Shown here one piece after another: positions 19,217 through 32,286 of a stretch of DNA of 64,000 nt; within the stretch, counting starts at the first letter, position 1, and every line of letters begins with the position of its first letter. Source of the stretch: Desulfuribacillus alkaliarsenatis (GTDB lineage Bacteria > Bacillota > Bacilli > Desulfuribacillales > Desulfuribacillaceae); contig NZ_MIJE01000030.1 of NCBI RefSeq assembly GCF_001730225.1, positions 124,001 to 188,000 of the forward strand. The letters run 5' to 3'. A program made the translations under genes and the position numbers. The notes beneath the pieces were generated by a model. That model did not search any database. It was not told the origin of the DNA and was given only the letters and a program-made list of their open reading frames with translations.

Positions 19217-20470
19217 ATGCATCATTTAATTCACAAAGACAAAGAAATAGCTGACTTAATACATAAGGAGTTAGAGCGTCAACGTAATAAAATTGAACTT
19301 ATCGCTTCTGAAAACTTTGTAAGCAAGGCAGTAATGGAAGCAGCGGGGACAGTATTGACGAACAAATATGCTGAAGGCTACCCTGGGAAGCGTTACTACG
19401 GTGGCTGCGAGCATGTTGACGTAATTGAGGACATTGCAAGAGAACGCTTGAAGCAAATTTTTGGAGCTGAACATGCTAATGTTCAGCCCCATTCAGGTGC
19501 CCAAGCAAATATGGCAGCTTACCTAGCCTTAATTAAACCAGGTGATACAGTATTAGGTATGAACCTGGCACACGGAGGACATTTAACACACGGAAGTCCT
19601 GTTAATATGTCAGGACAATACTATAACTTCGTTGCCTATGGGGTAGATTCTGAAACTCACAGAATCGATTATGATGAAGTTGAAAAACTTGCAGTTGAGA
19701 ACAATCCGAAATTAATTGTTGCTGGTGCAAGCGCTTACCCAAGGGTAATAGACTTTGAAAGAATGTCTCAAATTGCCAAGAAAGTTAATGCTTACTTCAT
19801 GGTAGATATGGCGCACATTGCAGGTCTAGTTGCTACTGGACATCATCCAAGCCCAGTTCCATATGCGGACGTTGTAACAAGTACAACCCATAAAACACTA
19901 CGCGGACCTCGTGGTGGTGTAATCTTATGTAAAGAAGAATTAGCTAAAGCTATCGACAAAGCGGTATTCCCTGGTAGTCAGGGTGGGCCGTTAATGCATG
20001 TTATTGCTGCAAAAGCCGTTGCCTTTGGCGAAGCACTACAACCTGATTTCAAGCAATACTCACAAAATGTAGTAGAAAATGCCGCAACACTTGCAAATGC
20101 ATTAACAGAGCGTGGCTTCAACCTAATCTCTGGTGGAACAGACAACCATTTATTATTAGTTGACCTAAGAAGTGTTAACCTAACTGGTAAGGTTGCAGAG
20201 CATGTATTAGATGAAGTAGGCGTGACTGTAAATAAGAATGCCATACCAAATGATCCAGAAAGTCCATTTGTTACAAGTGGAATTCGCATTGGTACGGCTG
20301 CAGTTACAAGTAGGAAAATGGATAAAGCAGCAATGGTTACAATTGCAGACATCATCGAATTAACACTTAAAGGCCCTGAGCATCAGCCATCATTAGCGGA
20401 AGCTAGTAAATTAGTTAAGGAATTATGTGACAAGTTCCCACTCTACGCTTCAGCTAAATGCAGCAAGTAG
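19217..20470 (+). CDS. glyA: Serine hydroxymethyltransferase
   Basis: A 417-residue PLP enzyme converting serine and tetrahydrofolate to glycine and methylene-THF. It has [26 protein letters not shown], and [12 protein letters not shown] with the PLP lysine at residue 226. Length and all motifs are normal. GGAAGGAG precedes the ATG. It is in the ywlG-glyA-upp order of Bacillus. Confidence 0.97.
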   Translation: MHHLIHKDKEIADLIHKELERQRNKIELIASENFVSKAVMEAAGTVLTNKYAEGYPGKRYYGGCEHVDVIEDIARERLKQIFGAEHANVQPHSGAQANMAAYLALIKPGDTVLGMNLAHGGHLTHGSPVNMSGQYYNFVAYGVDSETHRIDYDEVEKLAVENNPKLIVAGASAYPRVIDFERMSQIAKKVNAYFMVDMAHIAGLVATGHHPSPVPYADVVTSTTHKTLRGPRGGVILCKEELAKAIDKAVFPGSQGGPLMHVIAAKAVAFGEALQPDFKQYSQNVVENAATLANALTERGFNLISGGTDNHLLLVDLRSVNLTGKVAEHVLDEVGVTVNKNAIPNDPESPFVTSGIRIGTAAVTSRKMDKAAMVTIADIIELTLKGPEHQPSLAEASKLVKELCDKFPLYASAKCSK

Positions 20471-20506
20471 TATATAAGAAAACATTAATCGCTAGGAGGT
20501 ACATCA

Positions 20507-21136
20507 GTGGGCAACGTATACGTTACTGATCACCCGTTAATACAACACAAGTTATCATATATAAGAGATGTAAAGACAGGTACTAAAGATTTTCGCGACT
20601 TGGTAGAAGAAGTATCTATGCTTATGGCATACGAAATTACAAGAGACCTACCGTTAGCTGACAAACCAATCCAGACACCTTTATGTGAAATGACTGCAAA
20701 ACAAATTGCAGGCAAAAAACTTGGCATCATTCCTATTCTGCGTGCTGGTCTAGGAATGGTAGATGGGGTACTTAGACTGATTCCAGCAGCTAAAGTTGGG
20801 CATGTAGGTCTTTATCGTGACCCAGAAACACTTGAACCAGTAGAATACTATTGCAAGCTACCAACAGACGTTGAAGAGCGGGAGTTAATTGTAATAGACC
20901 CAATGCTAGCTACTGGTGGTTCGGCTGCGGCAGCAATTCAATTTCTAAAAGACCGTGGCGCCCAAAATATCAAACTAATGTGCTTAATTGCAGCGCCTGA
21001 AGGAATTGCTAAGGTACAAGAGCATCATGATGATGTAGATATATACATTGCAGGAGTTGACGAAAAGCTTAATGAAAAGGGTTATATTGTTCCTGGGCTA
21101 GGGGATGCTGGGGATAGGCTTTTTGGGACTAAGTAG
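20507..21136 (+). CDS. upp: Uracil phosphoribosyltransferase
   Basis: A 209-residue salvage enzyme making UMP from uracil and [21 protein letters not shown], the PRPP loop [16 protein letters not shown] (about residues 127-142) and the C-terminal uracil-binding [17 protein letters not shown] are intact. It starts with GTG behind AGGAGGT. It is followed by a 600-bp intergenic region filled by two copies of the palindromic repeat, not by a standard terminator. Confidence 0.96.
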   Translation: MGNVYVTDHPLIQHKLSYIRDVKTGTKDFRDLVEEVSMLMAYEITRDLPLADKPIQTPLCEMTAKQIAGKKLGIIPILRAGLGMVDGVLRLIPAAKVGHVGLYRDPETLEPVEYYCKLPTDVEERELIVIDPMLATGGSAAAAIQFLKDRGAQNIKLMCLIAAPEGIAKVQEHHDDVDIYIAGVDEKLNEKGYIVPGLGDAGDRLFGTK

Positions 21137-21144
21137 AGAGTGTC

Positions 21145-21391
21145 GGAGCAAGGTATGCTGAACTCGCTCACAAGGCGAGTAGGGGGTATTAAGTTCGTTC
21201 CCAAGGACTGCGGCTTAACTATTTCTATAGCTCACTTCGAAATAACTTCCAAACTCCCTTCGGTCAAACAGTGGAAGCTATCATTTCGAAGCTTCGCTAA
21301 GAACTAGTAGTAAGCCTACGTCAAGGTCACTCACTTAACACCGCCCTACTCTTTGCGGATAAGTGAGTGCTCGTTCTACATATCTTGCTCC
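21145..21391 (+). repeat. Large palindromic intergenic repeat, copy B1
   Basis: Outer arms GGAGCAAGGTATGCTGAAC (21145-21163) and GTTCTACATATCTTGCTCC (21373-21391) pair. A second tier pairs GAGTAGGGGGTATTAAG with CTTAACACCGCCCTACTC. The inner hairpin CTTCGAAAT/ATTTCGAAG carries the type I loop ACTCCCTTCGGTCAAACAG. At 247 bp it is the longest copy. It occupies most of the gap after upp. Confidence 0.85.
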
Positions 21392-21503
21392 TCAGCGGGA
21401 GCGGGGAGCACTTGGTTAATACAGCTAACTTTTTGGTAGTGATTGAGTGCTCGTGCAGCATAGCTTTACTCGTATGCACTCTTCAAAAGATATTGCTATT
21501 TGT

Positions 21504-21692
21504 AGGGCGTGGGTGGAGTGTTGATTTTCGAACCCTTTGCGGGAGACTTTTTTTGATCAATTGCGTGGCGTCTTTTAGGCAGAAACTCCGATGTCTGACC
21601 GGAGGGAGTTTTGGAGTTTCCTAAAAGACGGCGCGCAATTTGAAAAGTCGGGAGCATTGTGGTGAGGAAATTAGCACTTCGCCCTAAGCCCT
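21504..21692 (-). repeat. Large palindromic intergenic repeat, copy B2 (reverse orientation)
   Basis: The inner hairpin GCGTCTTTTAGG/CCTAAAAGACGGCGC and AAACTCC/GGAGTTT surrounds the type I loop in reverse (GACCGGAGGGAGTTTTGG). Further pairing: GGGAGACTTTT with AAAAGTCGGGAGC; outer AGGGC with GCCCT arms near 21504 and 21692. Faces copy B1, giving a convergent pair. A frame of 85 codons through this area is not a credible gene. No other feature is seen in 21137-21743. Confidence 0.8.
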
Positions 21693-21743
21693 ATCTATAC
21701 CACCATGAGTTCACTACAATATTTTTAGTAAGGAGTATTTGAC

Positions 21744-22880
21744 ATGACCACTTACTCACAAAACGAGCAACGCGAAATCCGTGTCCTCACTGTCTTTGGC
21801 ACACGCCCTGAGGCTATTAAAATGGCTCCACTAGTGAAAGCGCTAGAGAATGATGCAAAGATTTGCTCGAAGGTATGCGTGACAGCTCAGCACCGTGAGA
21901 TGCTTGATCAGGTATTACGCCTATTCGAAATAGAGCCTGACTACGATTTGAATATAATGAAAGATAGACAAACCCTAACTGGAGTTACTACGAGGGTTCT
22001 TTCTGGTTTAGAGGAAGTTCTTACGAGTGAAAAATTCGATATAGTCCTAGTTCATGGTGACACGACTACTACGATGGCTGCAAGCTTGGCTGCTCTCTAT
22101 CAGCAGGTGGCAGTCGGGCACGTTGAAGCGGGCTTAAGAACCTATAATAAATACTCACCGTTTCCAGAAGAGATGAATCGTCAACTAACTGGGGTTGTTG
22201 CAGATTTGCATTTTGCCCCAACAGATACCGCGAAACAACACTTATTACAAGAAAACAAGCCAGAGAAATCAGTCTATGTAACTGGTAATACTGTCATTGA
22301 CGCATTAAAAACTACAGTTAGAGAGCAGTACTCCCATGAGGTACTTGACAAGATTCCTAAAGGAGCACGTATGCTATTGGTAACAGCTCATCGCCGTGAG
22401 AACCTAGGTGAACCTTTAGAAAATATTTGTAGAGCTATTGTTAGCGTAGTAGAGGAATACGAAGATGTTCACGTTGTGTACCCAGTACATTTAAACCCGC
22501 GGGTGAGAGATACTGTAAATCAGTTCCTATCTGGGCATGAACGAATTCATTTAATAGAGCCTTTAGATGTACTAGACTTCCATAATTTCATGAAACGGTC
22601 ATACTTAATCTTGACAGATTCAGGTGGTCTTCAGGAAGAAGCTCCTTCCTTGGGTAAACCAGTGCTAGTACTTAGGGATACAACGGAGAGACCAGAGGGA
22701 ATTGAAGCAGGAACCTTAAAGCTAGCAGGTACGAATCAAGAACAGATTTACAAACTAACAAGAGAATTATTGGAAGACAAAGAGCTGTACTTGAGAATGT
22801 CAAAAGCGTCGAATCCGTATGGTGATGGATATGCGTCGGAACGCATAGTTAAGGCTATTAAGGAATATTTTTCATTATAA
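21744..22880 (+). CDS. mnaA: UDP-N-acetylglucosamine 2-epimerase, non-hydrolysing
   Basis: A 378-residue GT-B-fold epimerase interconverting UDP-GlcNAc and UDP-ManNAc. TVFGTRPEAIKMAPL, VLVHGDTTTTMAAS, HVEAGLRTYNKYSPFPEEMNR and LTDSGGLQEEAPSLGKP are family blocks. AAGGAG precedes the ATG. It sits between upp and the atp operon, as mnaA does in B. subtilis. UDP-ManNAc feeds wall teichoic acid linkage units. It could also supply the UDP-ManNAc-dehydrogenase-like enzyme encoded at 56430. Confidence 0.95.
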   Translation: MTTYSQNEQREIRVLTVFGTRPEAIKMAPLVKALENDAKICSKVCVTAQHREMLDQVLRLFEIEPDYDLNIMKDRQTLTGVTTRVLSGLEEVLTSEKFDIVLVHGDTTTTMAASLAALYQQVAVGHVEAGLRTYNKYSPFPEEMNRQLTGVVADLHFAPTDTAKQHLLQENKPEKSVYVTGNTVIDALKTTVREQYSHEVLDKIPKGARMLLVTAHRRENLGEPLENICRAIVSVVEEYEDVHVVYPVHLNPRVRDTVNQFLSGHERIHLIEPLDVLDFHNFMKRSYLILTDSGGLQEEAPSLGKPVLVLRDTTERPEGIEAGTLKLAGTNQEQIYKLTRELLEDKELYLRMSKASNPYGDGYASERIVKAIKEYFSL

Positions 22881-22925
22881 TAGTAAATTATAGCAATTAA
22901 ATACTATTTAGTGACCAGCGGTGGG

Positions 22926-22954
22926 TTGACATTGCCCCTACGCTATTGTATTAT
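22926..22954 (+). promoter_or_regulatory. Sigma-A-type promoter of the atp operon
   Basis: TTGACA (22926-22931), 17-bp spacer and TATTAT (22949-22954). The predicted start point is near 22961, only about 7 nt before the first possible start codon of the operon. Confidence 0.75.
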
Positions 22955-22967
22955 TTAACGAGGCTCG

Positions 22968-23183
22968 GTGATTAGCTTGGATAAAACCCCGCTCAAAGCG
23001 ATTGTACTAGTTACATCTATAGGGATTCAGTTTGCTGCTGCTATAGTAATTGGAGTTCTAATAGGCAGCTATCTTGATGGTAGATTTGGGACAGGGCAAT
23101 TGTTTATGGTAATGGGTGTTTTCCTAGGCTTAGCGGCTGGATTATTAGGGGCTGCAAAGTTGATTAAACCGTTCCTTGAGTAG
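22968..23183 (+). CDS. AtpZ/AtpI-family small membrane protein
   Basis: A protein of up to 71 residues with two hydrophobic helices (about 12-34 and 42-64) separated by GSYLDGRFGTGQ. This is the pattern of the AtpZ/gene 1 family at the head of F-ATPase operons, proposed to assist ion (Mg or Ca) supply or c-ring assembly. The start is ambiguous: GTG 22968 has GAGG only 4 nt upstream, and TTG 22977 would give a leader of about 16 nt. Confidence 0.8.
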   Translation: MISLDKTPLKAIVLVTSIGIQFAAAIVIGVLIGSYLDGRFGTGQLFMVMGVFLGLAAGLLGAAKLIKPFLE

Positions 23184-23264
23184 TGATTGTTCTAATGCAA
23201 TATAGCATTATTTTATACTGGGTTAATAACAAGTCTTCATTAATAGAATGGATGGAAAATATAG

Positions 23265-23654
23265 ATGGACAACTTTCATAAGAATTATAAAAAAGTTGTT
23301 GTAATCACCGCTATAATAATGCTGAGTGTAAGTGTTTTATGGTTTTTCAATCCAAACCCTATCTATGCAGGATTTGTTTTAGGCGCAGCCGTTAGTATTA
23401 TTAATACATATCTTCTTTATCGAAGCGTAATTACAGTAACGGAATGGAAGGAATCTGACGGTAATAGCCTTATGCGCTCATCTGGGATGGGTTGGCGCGT
23501 TTTTTTTGTGATTATCGCTGTTATCTTTGCTGATCGAGTAGAGGGCGTTAGTGTGTTTGCGACAGTATTTGGAGCATTTTTTGCGCAAATCGTTGCATAT
23601 ATATACTTTTTTATCAATGTTTACAAAACAGAGTATATGAAGGGGGGGAAATAA
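23265..23654 (+). CDS. atpI: ATP synthase subunit I (AtpI)
   Basis: A 129-residue protein with four predicted helices, matching the ATP synthase I family. It helps assemble the c-ring and is not part of the finished enzyme. The second gene of the operon, it ends 3 nt before atpB. Conservation is low across the family, so the assignment rests on topology and position. Confidence 0.82.
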   Translation: MDNFHKNYKKVVVITAIIMLSVSVLWFFNPNPIYAGFVLGAAVSIINTYLLYRSVITVTEWKESDGNSLMRSSGMGWRVFFVIIAVIFADRVEGVSVFATVFGAFFAQIVAYIYFFINVYKTEYMKGGK

Positions 23655-23657
23655 TAA

Positions 23658-24449
23658 ATGGATTATGTTTTTCCTAAATGGTCACCCGCTAGCTTACCAT
23701 GGCTAGAATTTAACCTTAGCACAGTAGCTATGATTTTAATAACCTGTGTTATTACCTATGCACTCTGTATGTGGTTTATTCGTGGCTTAAGTGTCAACAA
23801 CCCTTCGAAAAAGCAGGTAATATTTGAAACGATTTATGAATTCATTCGTGGTGTTGTAGCAAGTACGATGGATATGAAGCGCGGCGAACGATTTGTTGCT
23901 TTAGCTATGACCTTATTCTTATTTATTTTCATTGCCAACTTTTTAGGGATTCCATTAAAAGTAACAGCCAGTTTTACTGAGACTACACCATTTTGGGAGT
24001 CTCTAGGGATAACAAAGGAAGTAATCGAAGCCCAAGGTGGATCTGCTTACGTACTGTTTTGGACATCTCCTACATCTAGTGCTAGTGTGACGATTGCAAT
24101 GGCGATAGCTATAGTTCTTTTGTCTCACGTACTTGGTGTACAGTACCGCGGTCCAGCCAAGCATGCTAAACACTTTTTCCAACCGAATCCACTGTTCTTC
24201 CCATTGCATATTATTGAAGAAGGAGCAAAGATGCTTACTCTCGGCTTCCGTCTTTATGGTAACATATATGCTAAGGAAGTATTGATAGCTGTTATTTTAA
24301 CAATGCCGCTAATGTACTACTATGTAGGTGGATTTGCAACGATGGTAATCTGGCAGGGTTTTGGTATCTTTATGGGTACTGTTCAAGCTTTCGTATTTAC
24401 CGTATTAAGTATGGTGTACATTTCAACACAGACAGCCGACCATCATTAG
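23658..24449 (+). CDS. atpB: ATP synthase Fo subunit a
   Basis: A 263-residue polytopic subunit forming the proton half-channels against the c-ring. The essential arginine is Arg198 in LTLGFRLYGN, with Gln243 (GTVQAF) as the second channel residue. Lys206 lies eight residues after the arginine. By recall, this is the position of Lys180 in alkaliphilic Bacillus pseudofirmus (E. coli Gly218). Gly236, seven residues before Gln243, corresponds to alkaliphile Gly212 (E. coli His245). Neutralophiles usually lack both. See findings. Confidence 0.95.
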   Translation: MDYVFPKWSPASLPWLEFNLSTVAMILITCVITYALCMWFIRGLSVNNPSKKQVIFETIYEFIRGVVASTMDMKRGERFVALAMTLFLFIFIANFLGIPLKVTASFTETTPFWESLGITKEVIEAQGGSAYVLFWTSPTSSASVTIAMAIAIVLLSHVLGVQYRGPAKHAKHFFQPNPLFFPLHIIEEGAKMLTLGFRLYGNIYAKEVLIAVILTMPLMYYYVGGFATMVIWQGFGIFMGTVQAFVFTVLSMVYISTQTADHH

Positions 24450-24473
24450 TATCGCGAAACATTAGCTATTTAG

Positions 24474-24773
<300 letters not shown>

Positions 24774-24785
24774 GACTTTTGAGGA

Positions 24786-24849
24786 CAACTGGCGGTGGCT
24801 AATTGCCAGCGCCTTAATTTTTGTCCCACATCAGCATGAAGGTGCTGAT
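24786..24849 (+). other. Two hairpins between atpE and atpF
   Basis: GGCGGTGGC/GCCAGCGCC (one mismatch) with loop TAATT is followed by TTAATTTTTG and looks like a weak intrinsic terminator. A second perfect hairpin, ATCAGCA (24830-24836) and TGCTGAT (24843-24849), comes just before the atpF ribosome binding site. Both could set the excess of c over the other subunits by partial termination or mRNA processing. Confidence 0.6.
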
Positions 24850-24872
24850 TAACTGAGGGGAGTGAAATTGTT

Positions 24873-25354
24873 ATGGAATTTCAAGTTGGAACAATGATTG
24901 CTCAGCTCTTCGCCTTCCTTGTATTATTCTTACTATTACGCAAATTTGCTTTTGCACCACTAGCTAAAGCCATTCAAGATCGTCAAGATCACATTGAGAA
25001 ACAGATTAAAGATGCCGAAGATCAGCGCATCCAAGCTGAAAAGCTTCAGGCTGAACATAGACAAGAAATGGTGAAAGCGCGTGAAGAAGCGTTAGAAATC
25101 GTTGAACGCGGACGCAAGCAAAGTGAAAAGCAAGCTAGTGATATATTAGCAGCAGCTAAGGCAGAGACAGATCGCATGAAGGAAACTGCAAAGCTTGAGA
25201 TTACTAAGGAAAAGGAACAAGCCTTAGCAGAGCTACGCGATCAAATCGGTTCTATGTCTGTTCTGATAGCGTCTAAGATTATCGAGAAAGATATGGACGA
25301 AGCTGAGCATAACGCACTTATAGATAAATACCTTAAAGAGGTAGGTAAGGGCGT

Positions 25355-25358
<4 letters not shown>
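24873..25358 (+). CDS. atpF: ATP synthase Fo subunit b
   Basis: A 161-residue peripheral-stalk subunit: one N-terminal membrane helix (residues about 5-24) and a long charged right-handed coiled coil (HIEKQIKDAEDQRIQAEKLQ onward). GAGGGGAGTG precedes the ATG. It overlaps atpH by 4 nt, implying translational coupling. Confidence 0.95.
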
Positions 25359-27437
<2,079 letters not shown>

Positions 27438-27494
27438 CATTATCACCGGTTAAAGGTATTGCTAATGTTTGCAAGAAAAAGGTGGTGAATTAAC

Positions 27495-28373
27495 GTGCAA
27501 GGAATGCGTGAGATTAAGCGAAGAATTCGTAGTGTAAAGAACACACAGCAAATCACGAAAGCTATGAAAATGGTAGCTGCGGCTAAACTCCGTCGTGCTC
27601 AAGAGCGAGCTGAACAAGCTAAGCCTTATGCGGCTAAGATGGCAGAAGTGCTATCTAGCATTGCGAAAGGTACTAAGGATGTCAGTCATCCAATGCTTGA
27701 AAAGCGTGAAGTGAAAAAGACGGGCTACATAGTCATAACTTCAGACCGTGGATTAGCTGGTGGTTATAACACTAATATTCTTCGCAAAGCGGCAACAGAA
27801 ATGCAAAAGCATCAATCCCAGAATGACTATGCGGTGTTTGCAGTCGGACGTAAAGCCGTTGACTACTTTAAGCGTCGCGAATATCCAATCGTTGGCGAGA
27901 TTACAGGTGTAACGGATTATCCAACCTTTGCAGACATCAAGAAGATCACTTCTACAGCAGTAGGCATGTATGCCGAAGGGATTTTTGATGAATTGTATGT
28001 TGTCTATAATGAATTCGTAACGGCAGTAACACAAGTGCCGACAGTCCAACTGCTATTACCACTCGATAACGTTGAAGCTTCAGATGAAGTGGAAGCACAA
28101 GAGCAGGAGATATCGCAGAAGGAATACATCTACGATCCATCGGCTACGGAAGTTTTAGAAGAACTATTACCGAAGTACGCTGAGACATTAATCTTTAATG
28201 CAATTTTGAATGCGAAGGCAAGTGAGCACGGAGCACGTATGACTGCCATGGGAAGTGCGACAGATAATGCTTCAGAAATGATTAAGACATTATCGTTGAA
28301 ATACAACCGAGCACGTCAAGCAGCAATCACTCAAGAAATCTCTGAAATTGTTGGCGGTGCGAACGCGCTATAG
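27495..28373 (+). CDS. atpG: ATP synthase F1 subunit gamma
   Basis: A 292-residue rotor shaft. N-terminal helix MREIKRRIRSVKNTQQITKAMKMV and C-terminal ITQEISEIVGGANAL are conserved. GTG at 27495 follows AGGTGGTG by 8 nt; an ATG three codons later (27504) is the common family start and is possible. Confidence 0.95.
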   Translation: MQGMREIKRRIRSVKNTQQITKAMKMVAAAKLRRAQERAEQAKPYAAKMAEVLSSIAKGTKDVSHPMLEKREVKKTGYIVITSDRGLAGGYNTNILRKAATEMQKHQSQNDYAVFAVGRKAVDYFKRREYPIVGEITGVTDYPTFADIKKITSTAVGMYAEGIFDELYVVYNEFVTAVTQVPTVQLLLPLDNVEASDEVEAQEQEISQKEYIYDPSATEVLEELLPKYAETLIFNAILNAKASEHGARMTAMGSATDNASEMIKTLSLKYNRARQAAITQEISEIVGGANAL

Positions 28374-28389
28374 AAAATCCTTAAGATAG

Positions 28390-29811
<1,422 letters not shown>

Positions 29812-29835
29812 ACCTCGTAAATTAGGAGGTTCATT

Positions 29836-30234
29836 ATGAAAACATATTTATTAGAAATTGTTACCCCAGAACGTAAAGTATATAGTGATGACGTAGAGAT
29901 GCTAATAACAAAGGCAGAATCAGGGGAAATTGGTATTCTAGCAGGTCATACACCACTAGTAGCCAGTTTAGCTATAGGCCCACTACGAGTGAAGAAAAAC
30001 GGTGCAGAAATATTAATGTCGATTATGAAAGGTTTCATGGAGGTTACTGAGACTAAGGTAGTAATTCTAGCCGAGGCGGCAGAGCTTGCAGAAGAAATCG
30101 ATATTGATCGCGCTATGCGTGCAAAGGAACGTGCTGAAGAGCGCATCCGTGCTAAAGAAGACGTTCTTGACTTCAAACGCGCAGAGCTAGCACTGCAAAG
30201 AGCAGTTACTCGTATTAAAGTTAGTGGCAAGTAA
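29836..30234 (+). CDS. atpC: ATP synthase F1 subunit epsilon
   Basis: A 132-residue subunit with the N-terminal beta sandwich (EIVTPERKVYSDDVEMLITKAESGEIGILAGHTPLV) and a C-terminal helical hairpin that can inhibit ATP hydrolysis. TTAGGAGGT precedes the ATG. Last gene of the operon, followed by a terminator. Confidence 0.95.
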   Translation: MKTYLLEIVTPERKVYSDDVEMLITKAESGEIGILAGHTPLVASLAIGPLRVKKNGAEILMSIMKGFMEVTETKVVILAEAAELAEEIDIDRAMRAKERAEERIRAKEDVLDFKRAELALQRAVTRIKVSGK

Positions 30235-30270
30235 ACAACATAAGTAGAGTTATATACTTTTATACTTCTA

Positions 30271-30305
30271 AAAAAAGAAAGTCTTTTATAAGGCTTTCTT
30301 TTTTG
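30271..30305 (+). terminator. Intrinsic terminator of the atp operon
   Basis: AAGAAAGTCTT pairs with AGGCTTTCTT around TTATA, with a downstream T run. Confidence 0.88.
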
Positions 30306-30753
30306 TGTTCATTCAGGCATACTTGGCTACATTTGGTACATAATAAATAAAGCTTAGTATGTATTACATAACTATTATAAGTATAAATTAACTATAAACT
30401 TTCTGACTGCAACTCAGAAAAAATAAATATTATAACTATTTATTTGGTTAGTGGTATTACTAGTGGTGGCTAAGAAATTAGATAATAAAAATAGAAAATT
30501 AGTTTAAAAACATAGATAATAGTCACCAAAAAATAACTAGAAAAATATATATTAAAAAACAAGTATATTCAGCATATAACAGAGAGTAAAATTAATAACT
30601 GTTACATAACAATGGTGTTTCTTTGTTTTAGAACACACAATGATTAGTTAAAGCCTTATGTATCACAGACTAAAACTACTGTTATAATTAGCAGACAACA
30701 ACTGTTATAGTTAAAAAATACGTCATAATTGCGTATAATCAGTAATAACTAGG
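30306..30753. other. AT-rich intergenic region upstream of nuoA
   Basis: No credible gene lies in this stretch of about 450 bp. It is strongly AT-rich. It contains ACTGTTAC (30598-30605) and ACTGTTAT at 30678-30685 and 30701-30708, the half site also seen as a palindrome at the prfA promoter. It probably holds control sites for the complex I operon, but no known regulator motif is convincing. Confidence 0.4.
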
Positions 30754-30783
30754 TAGACAGTTTGAAGTTTCATCTGATATAAT
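30754..30783 (+). promoter_or_regulatory. Promoter of the nuo operon
   Basis: TAGACA (30754-30759), 18-bp spacer, and TATAAT (30778-30783) with an extended TG dinucleotide at 30775-30776. The predicted start is about 75 nt upstream of nuoA. Confidence 0.6.
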
Positions 30784-30865
30784 CTACACATTGAATATTT
30801 TTAGCACTATATAGTAAAAAAGATGTAGAAATATTTATTTTGTGAATAGGAGGGTGCAGGAAAAC

Positions 30866-31231
30866 ATGGATTTGTATTTAACGAGCTATACATTTGTAAT
30901 CTTCTTTCTATTGCTTGGTATCGCACTTCCAGTAGGGGGGTTAACCTTTGGTAGATTTCTGAGACCACATAACCCGTATCCAGAGAAGCTCGTTACATAT
31001 GAAAGTGGGATACTACCAACTGGTGATGCGCAAGTACGCTTTAAGGTTGCCTATTATATCATCGCCCTGGAGTTTGTCATATTTGATGTAGAGACAATAT
31101 TTTTCTACCCTTGGGCAGTTGCCTTTGATGAGCTAGGATGGTTTGGTGTGCAAATAATGCTGATATTTATCTTTATTCTAGCTGTGGGGCTCGCATATTC
31201 GTGGAAAAAGAAGGTGCTTGAATGGAACTAA
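30866..31231 (+). CDS. nuoA: NADH-quinone oxidoreductase subunit A
   Basis: A 121-residue membrane subunit with three helices and the conserved loop [19 protein letters not shown], followed by ARFKVAYY-like [19 protein letters not shown]. It lies at the quinone-site junction of complex I. The frame opens at 30842, but the ATG at 30866 behind AGGAGGG and GCAGGA gives the family start. First gene of an 11-gene operon; overlaps nuoB by 10 nt. Confidence 0.95.
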   Translation: MDLYLTSYTFVIFFLLLGIALPVGGLTFGRFLRPHNPYPEKLVTYESGILPTGDAQVRFKVAYYIIALEFVIFDVETIFFYPWAVAFDELGWFGVQIMLIFIFILAVGLAYSWKKKVLEWN

Positions 31232-31797
31232 AAAACAACAATAACATTATGAATGAAAATAAGATTATTTTCGACCAAAGAATGTTTGAAGACTTTGATC
31301 CAGATGTATTAGAACAAGTAAAGCAAAATGTAGCTTTTACTAAGCTAGAAGAACTAAAAGCCTGGGCTCGAACGCGCTCCTTCTGGCCAATGACCTTTGG
31401 ATTAGCTTGCTGCGCAATAGAAATGATGGCGACAGGAGCTGCTAGGTATGACTTGGACCGTTTTGGAGTAATATTTCGCGCGACGCCAAGACACTCTGAT
31501 GTAATGATTGTAGCAGGTACTGTAACGAAGAAAATGGCGCCAGTACTTAGAAGACTATATGATCAAATGCCAGAGCCAAGATGGGTTATAGCGATGGGCT
31601 CGTGTGCTATATGTGGAGGTCCTTATTATAAAGGGTACAGCGTACTAAATGGTGTTGATAAAATAGTGCCAGTTGATGTCTATGTACCAGGCTGTCCGCC
31701 AACTCCACCAGCTTTACTTGACGGCATTGAAAAGCTACGGGTGAAAATACGTGCCGAAGCAAAGGGGAAGAAGGTGAAAGTCAATGGACCAAAATAA
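31222..31797 (+). CDS. nuoB: NADH-quinone oxidoreductase subunit B
   Basis: A 191-residue subunit carrying the terminal cluster N2. The four ligands are visible: the adjacent pair in [13 protein letters not shown], then Cys in [12 protein letters not shown] and [11 protein letters not shown]. Electrons pass from here to menaquinone. The N-terminal 15 residues are Asn-rich and variable. Overlaps nuoC by 14 nt. Confidence 0.96.
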   Translation: MELKNNNNIMNENKIIFDQRMFEDFDPDVLEQVKQNVAFTKLEELKAWARTRSFWPMTFGLACCAIEMMATGAARYDLDRFGVIFRATPRHSDVMIVAGTVTKKMAPVLRRLYDQMPEPRWVIAMGSCAICGGPYYKGYSVLNGVDKIVPVDVYVPGCPPTPPALLDGIEKLRVKIRAEAKGKKVKVNGPK

Positions 31798-32272
31798 GTT
31801 ATTAGAGCAGATTGTTGATTCTTTTATTAGTACTAATGGTCCCGACTCGATTATAGAAAGCAAGCTAAACTATGACTGCCCTTATATTGTTATAGATAAT
31901 CAATCATGGAATCGCATGACTGCATTATTACTTAGGGACGATGAAGCACTGCAATTTGAATACCTTAGCTGTGTGTCAGGTGTCGACTATCCAGAAGAAC
32001 AAATGATGGAAGTGGTTTATATGCTTTATTCCATCACACTAAATCAGAACGCAGTAATTAAGGTTAGAATTCCAAGGGATAACCCAAGGATTATGTCCGT
32101 TAAGGAGCTCTGGAACTCTGCTGATTATCATGAGCGTGAAGCATACGACTTATTAGGAATTCATTTCGAGGGTCATCCTAACCTAACAAGAATCCTATTA
32201 GAAGATGATTGGGAAGGATATCCTTTACGTAAAGATTACGAAGTAGACAAAGCAAAACTAGGACTAGAATAG
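31784..32272 (+). CDS. nuoC: NADH-quinone oxidoreductase subunit C
   Basis: A 162-residue 30-kDa-type subunit. The C-terminal block [41 protein letters not shown] is the family signature. It is a stand-alone NuoC, not fused to NuoD, and has no Ala/Lys-rich extension. Confidence 0.95.
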   Translation: MDQNKLLEQIVDSFISTNGPDSIIESKLNYDCPYIVIDNQSWNRMTALLLRDDEALQFEYLSCVSGVDYPEEQMMEVVYMLYSITLNQNAVIKVRIPRDNPRIMSVKELWNSADYHEREAYDLLGIHFEGHPNLTRILLEDDWEGYPLRKDYEVDKAKLGLE

Positions 32273-32286
32273 GGGGTGAATACTAC

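Noticed and set aside
21367-21624. 85-codon plus-strand frame after upp
   Set aside because: It runs through the two palindromic repeat copies B1 and B2, lacks a ribosome binding site, and its sequence is explained by the repeat.
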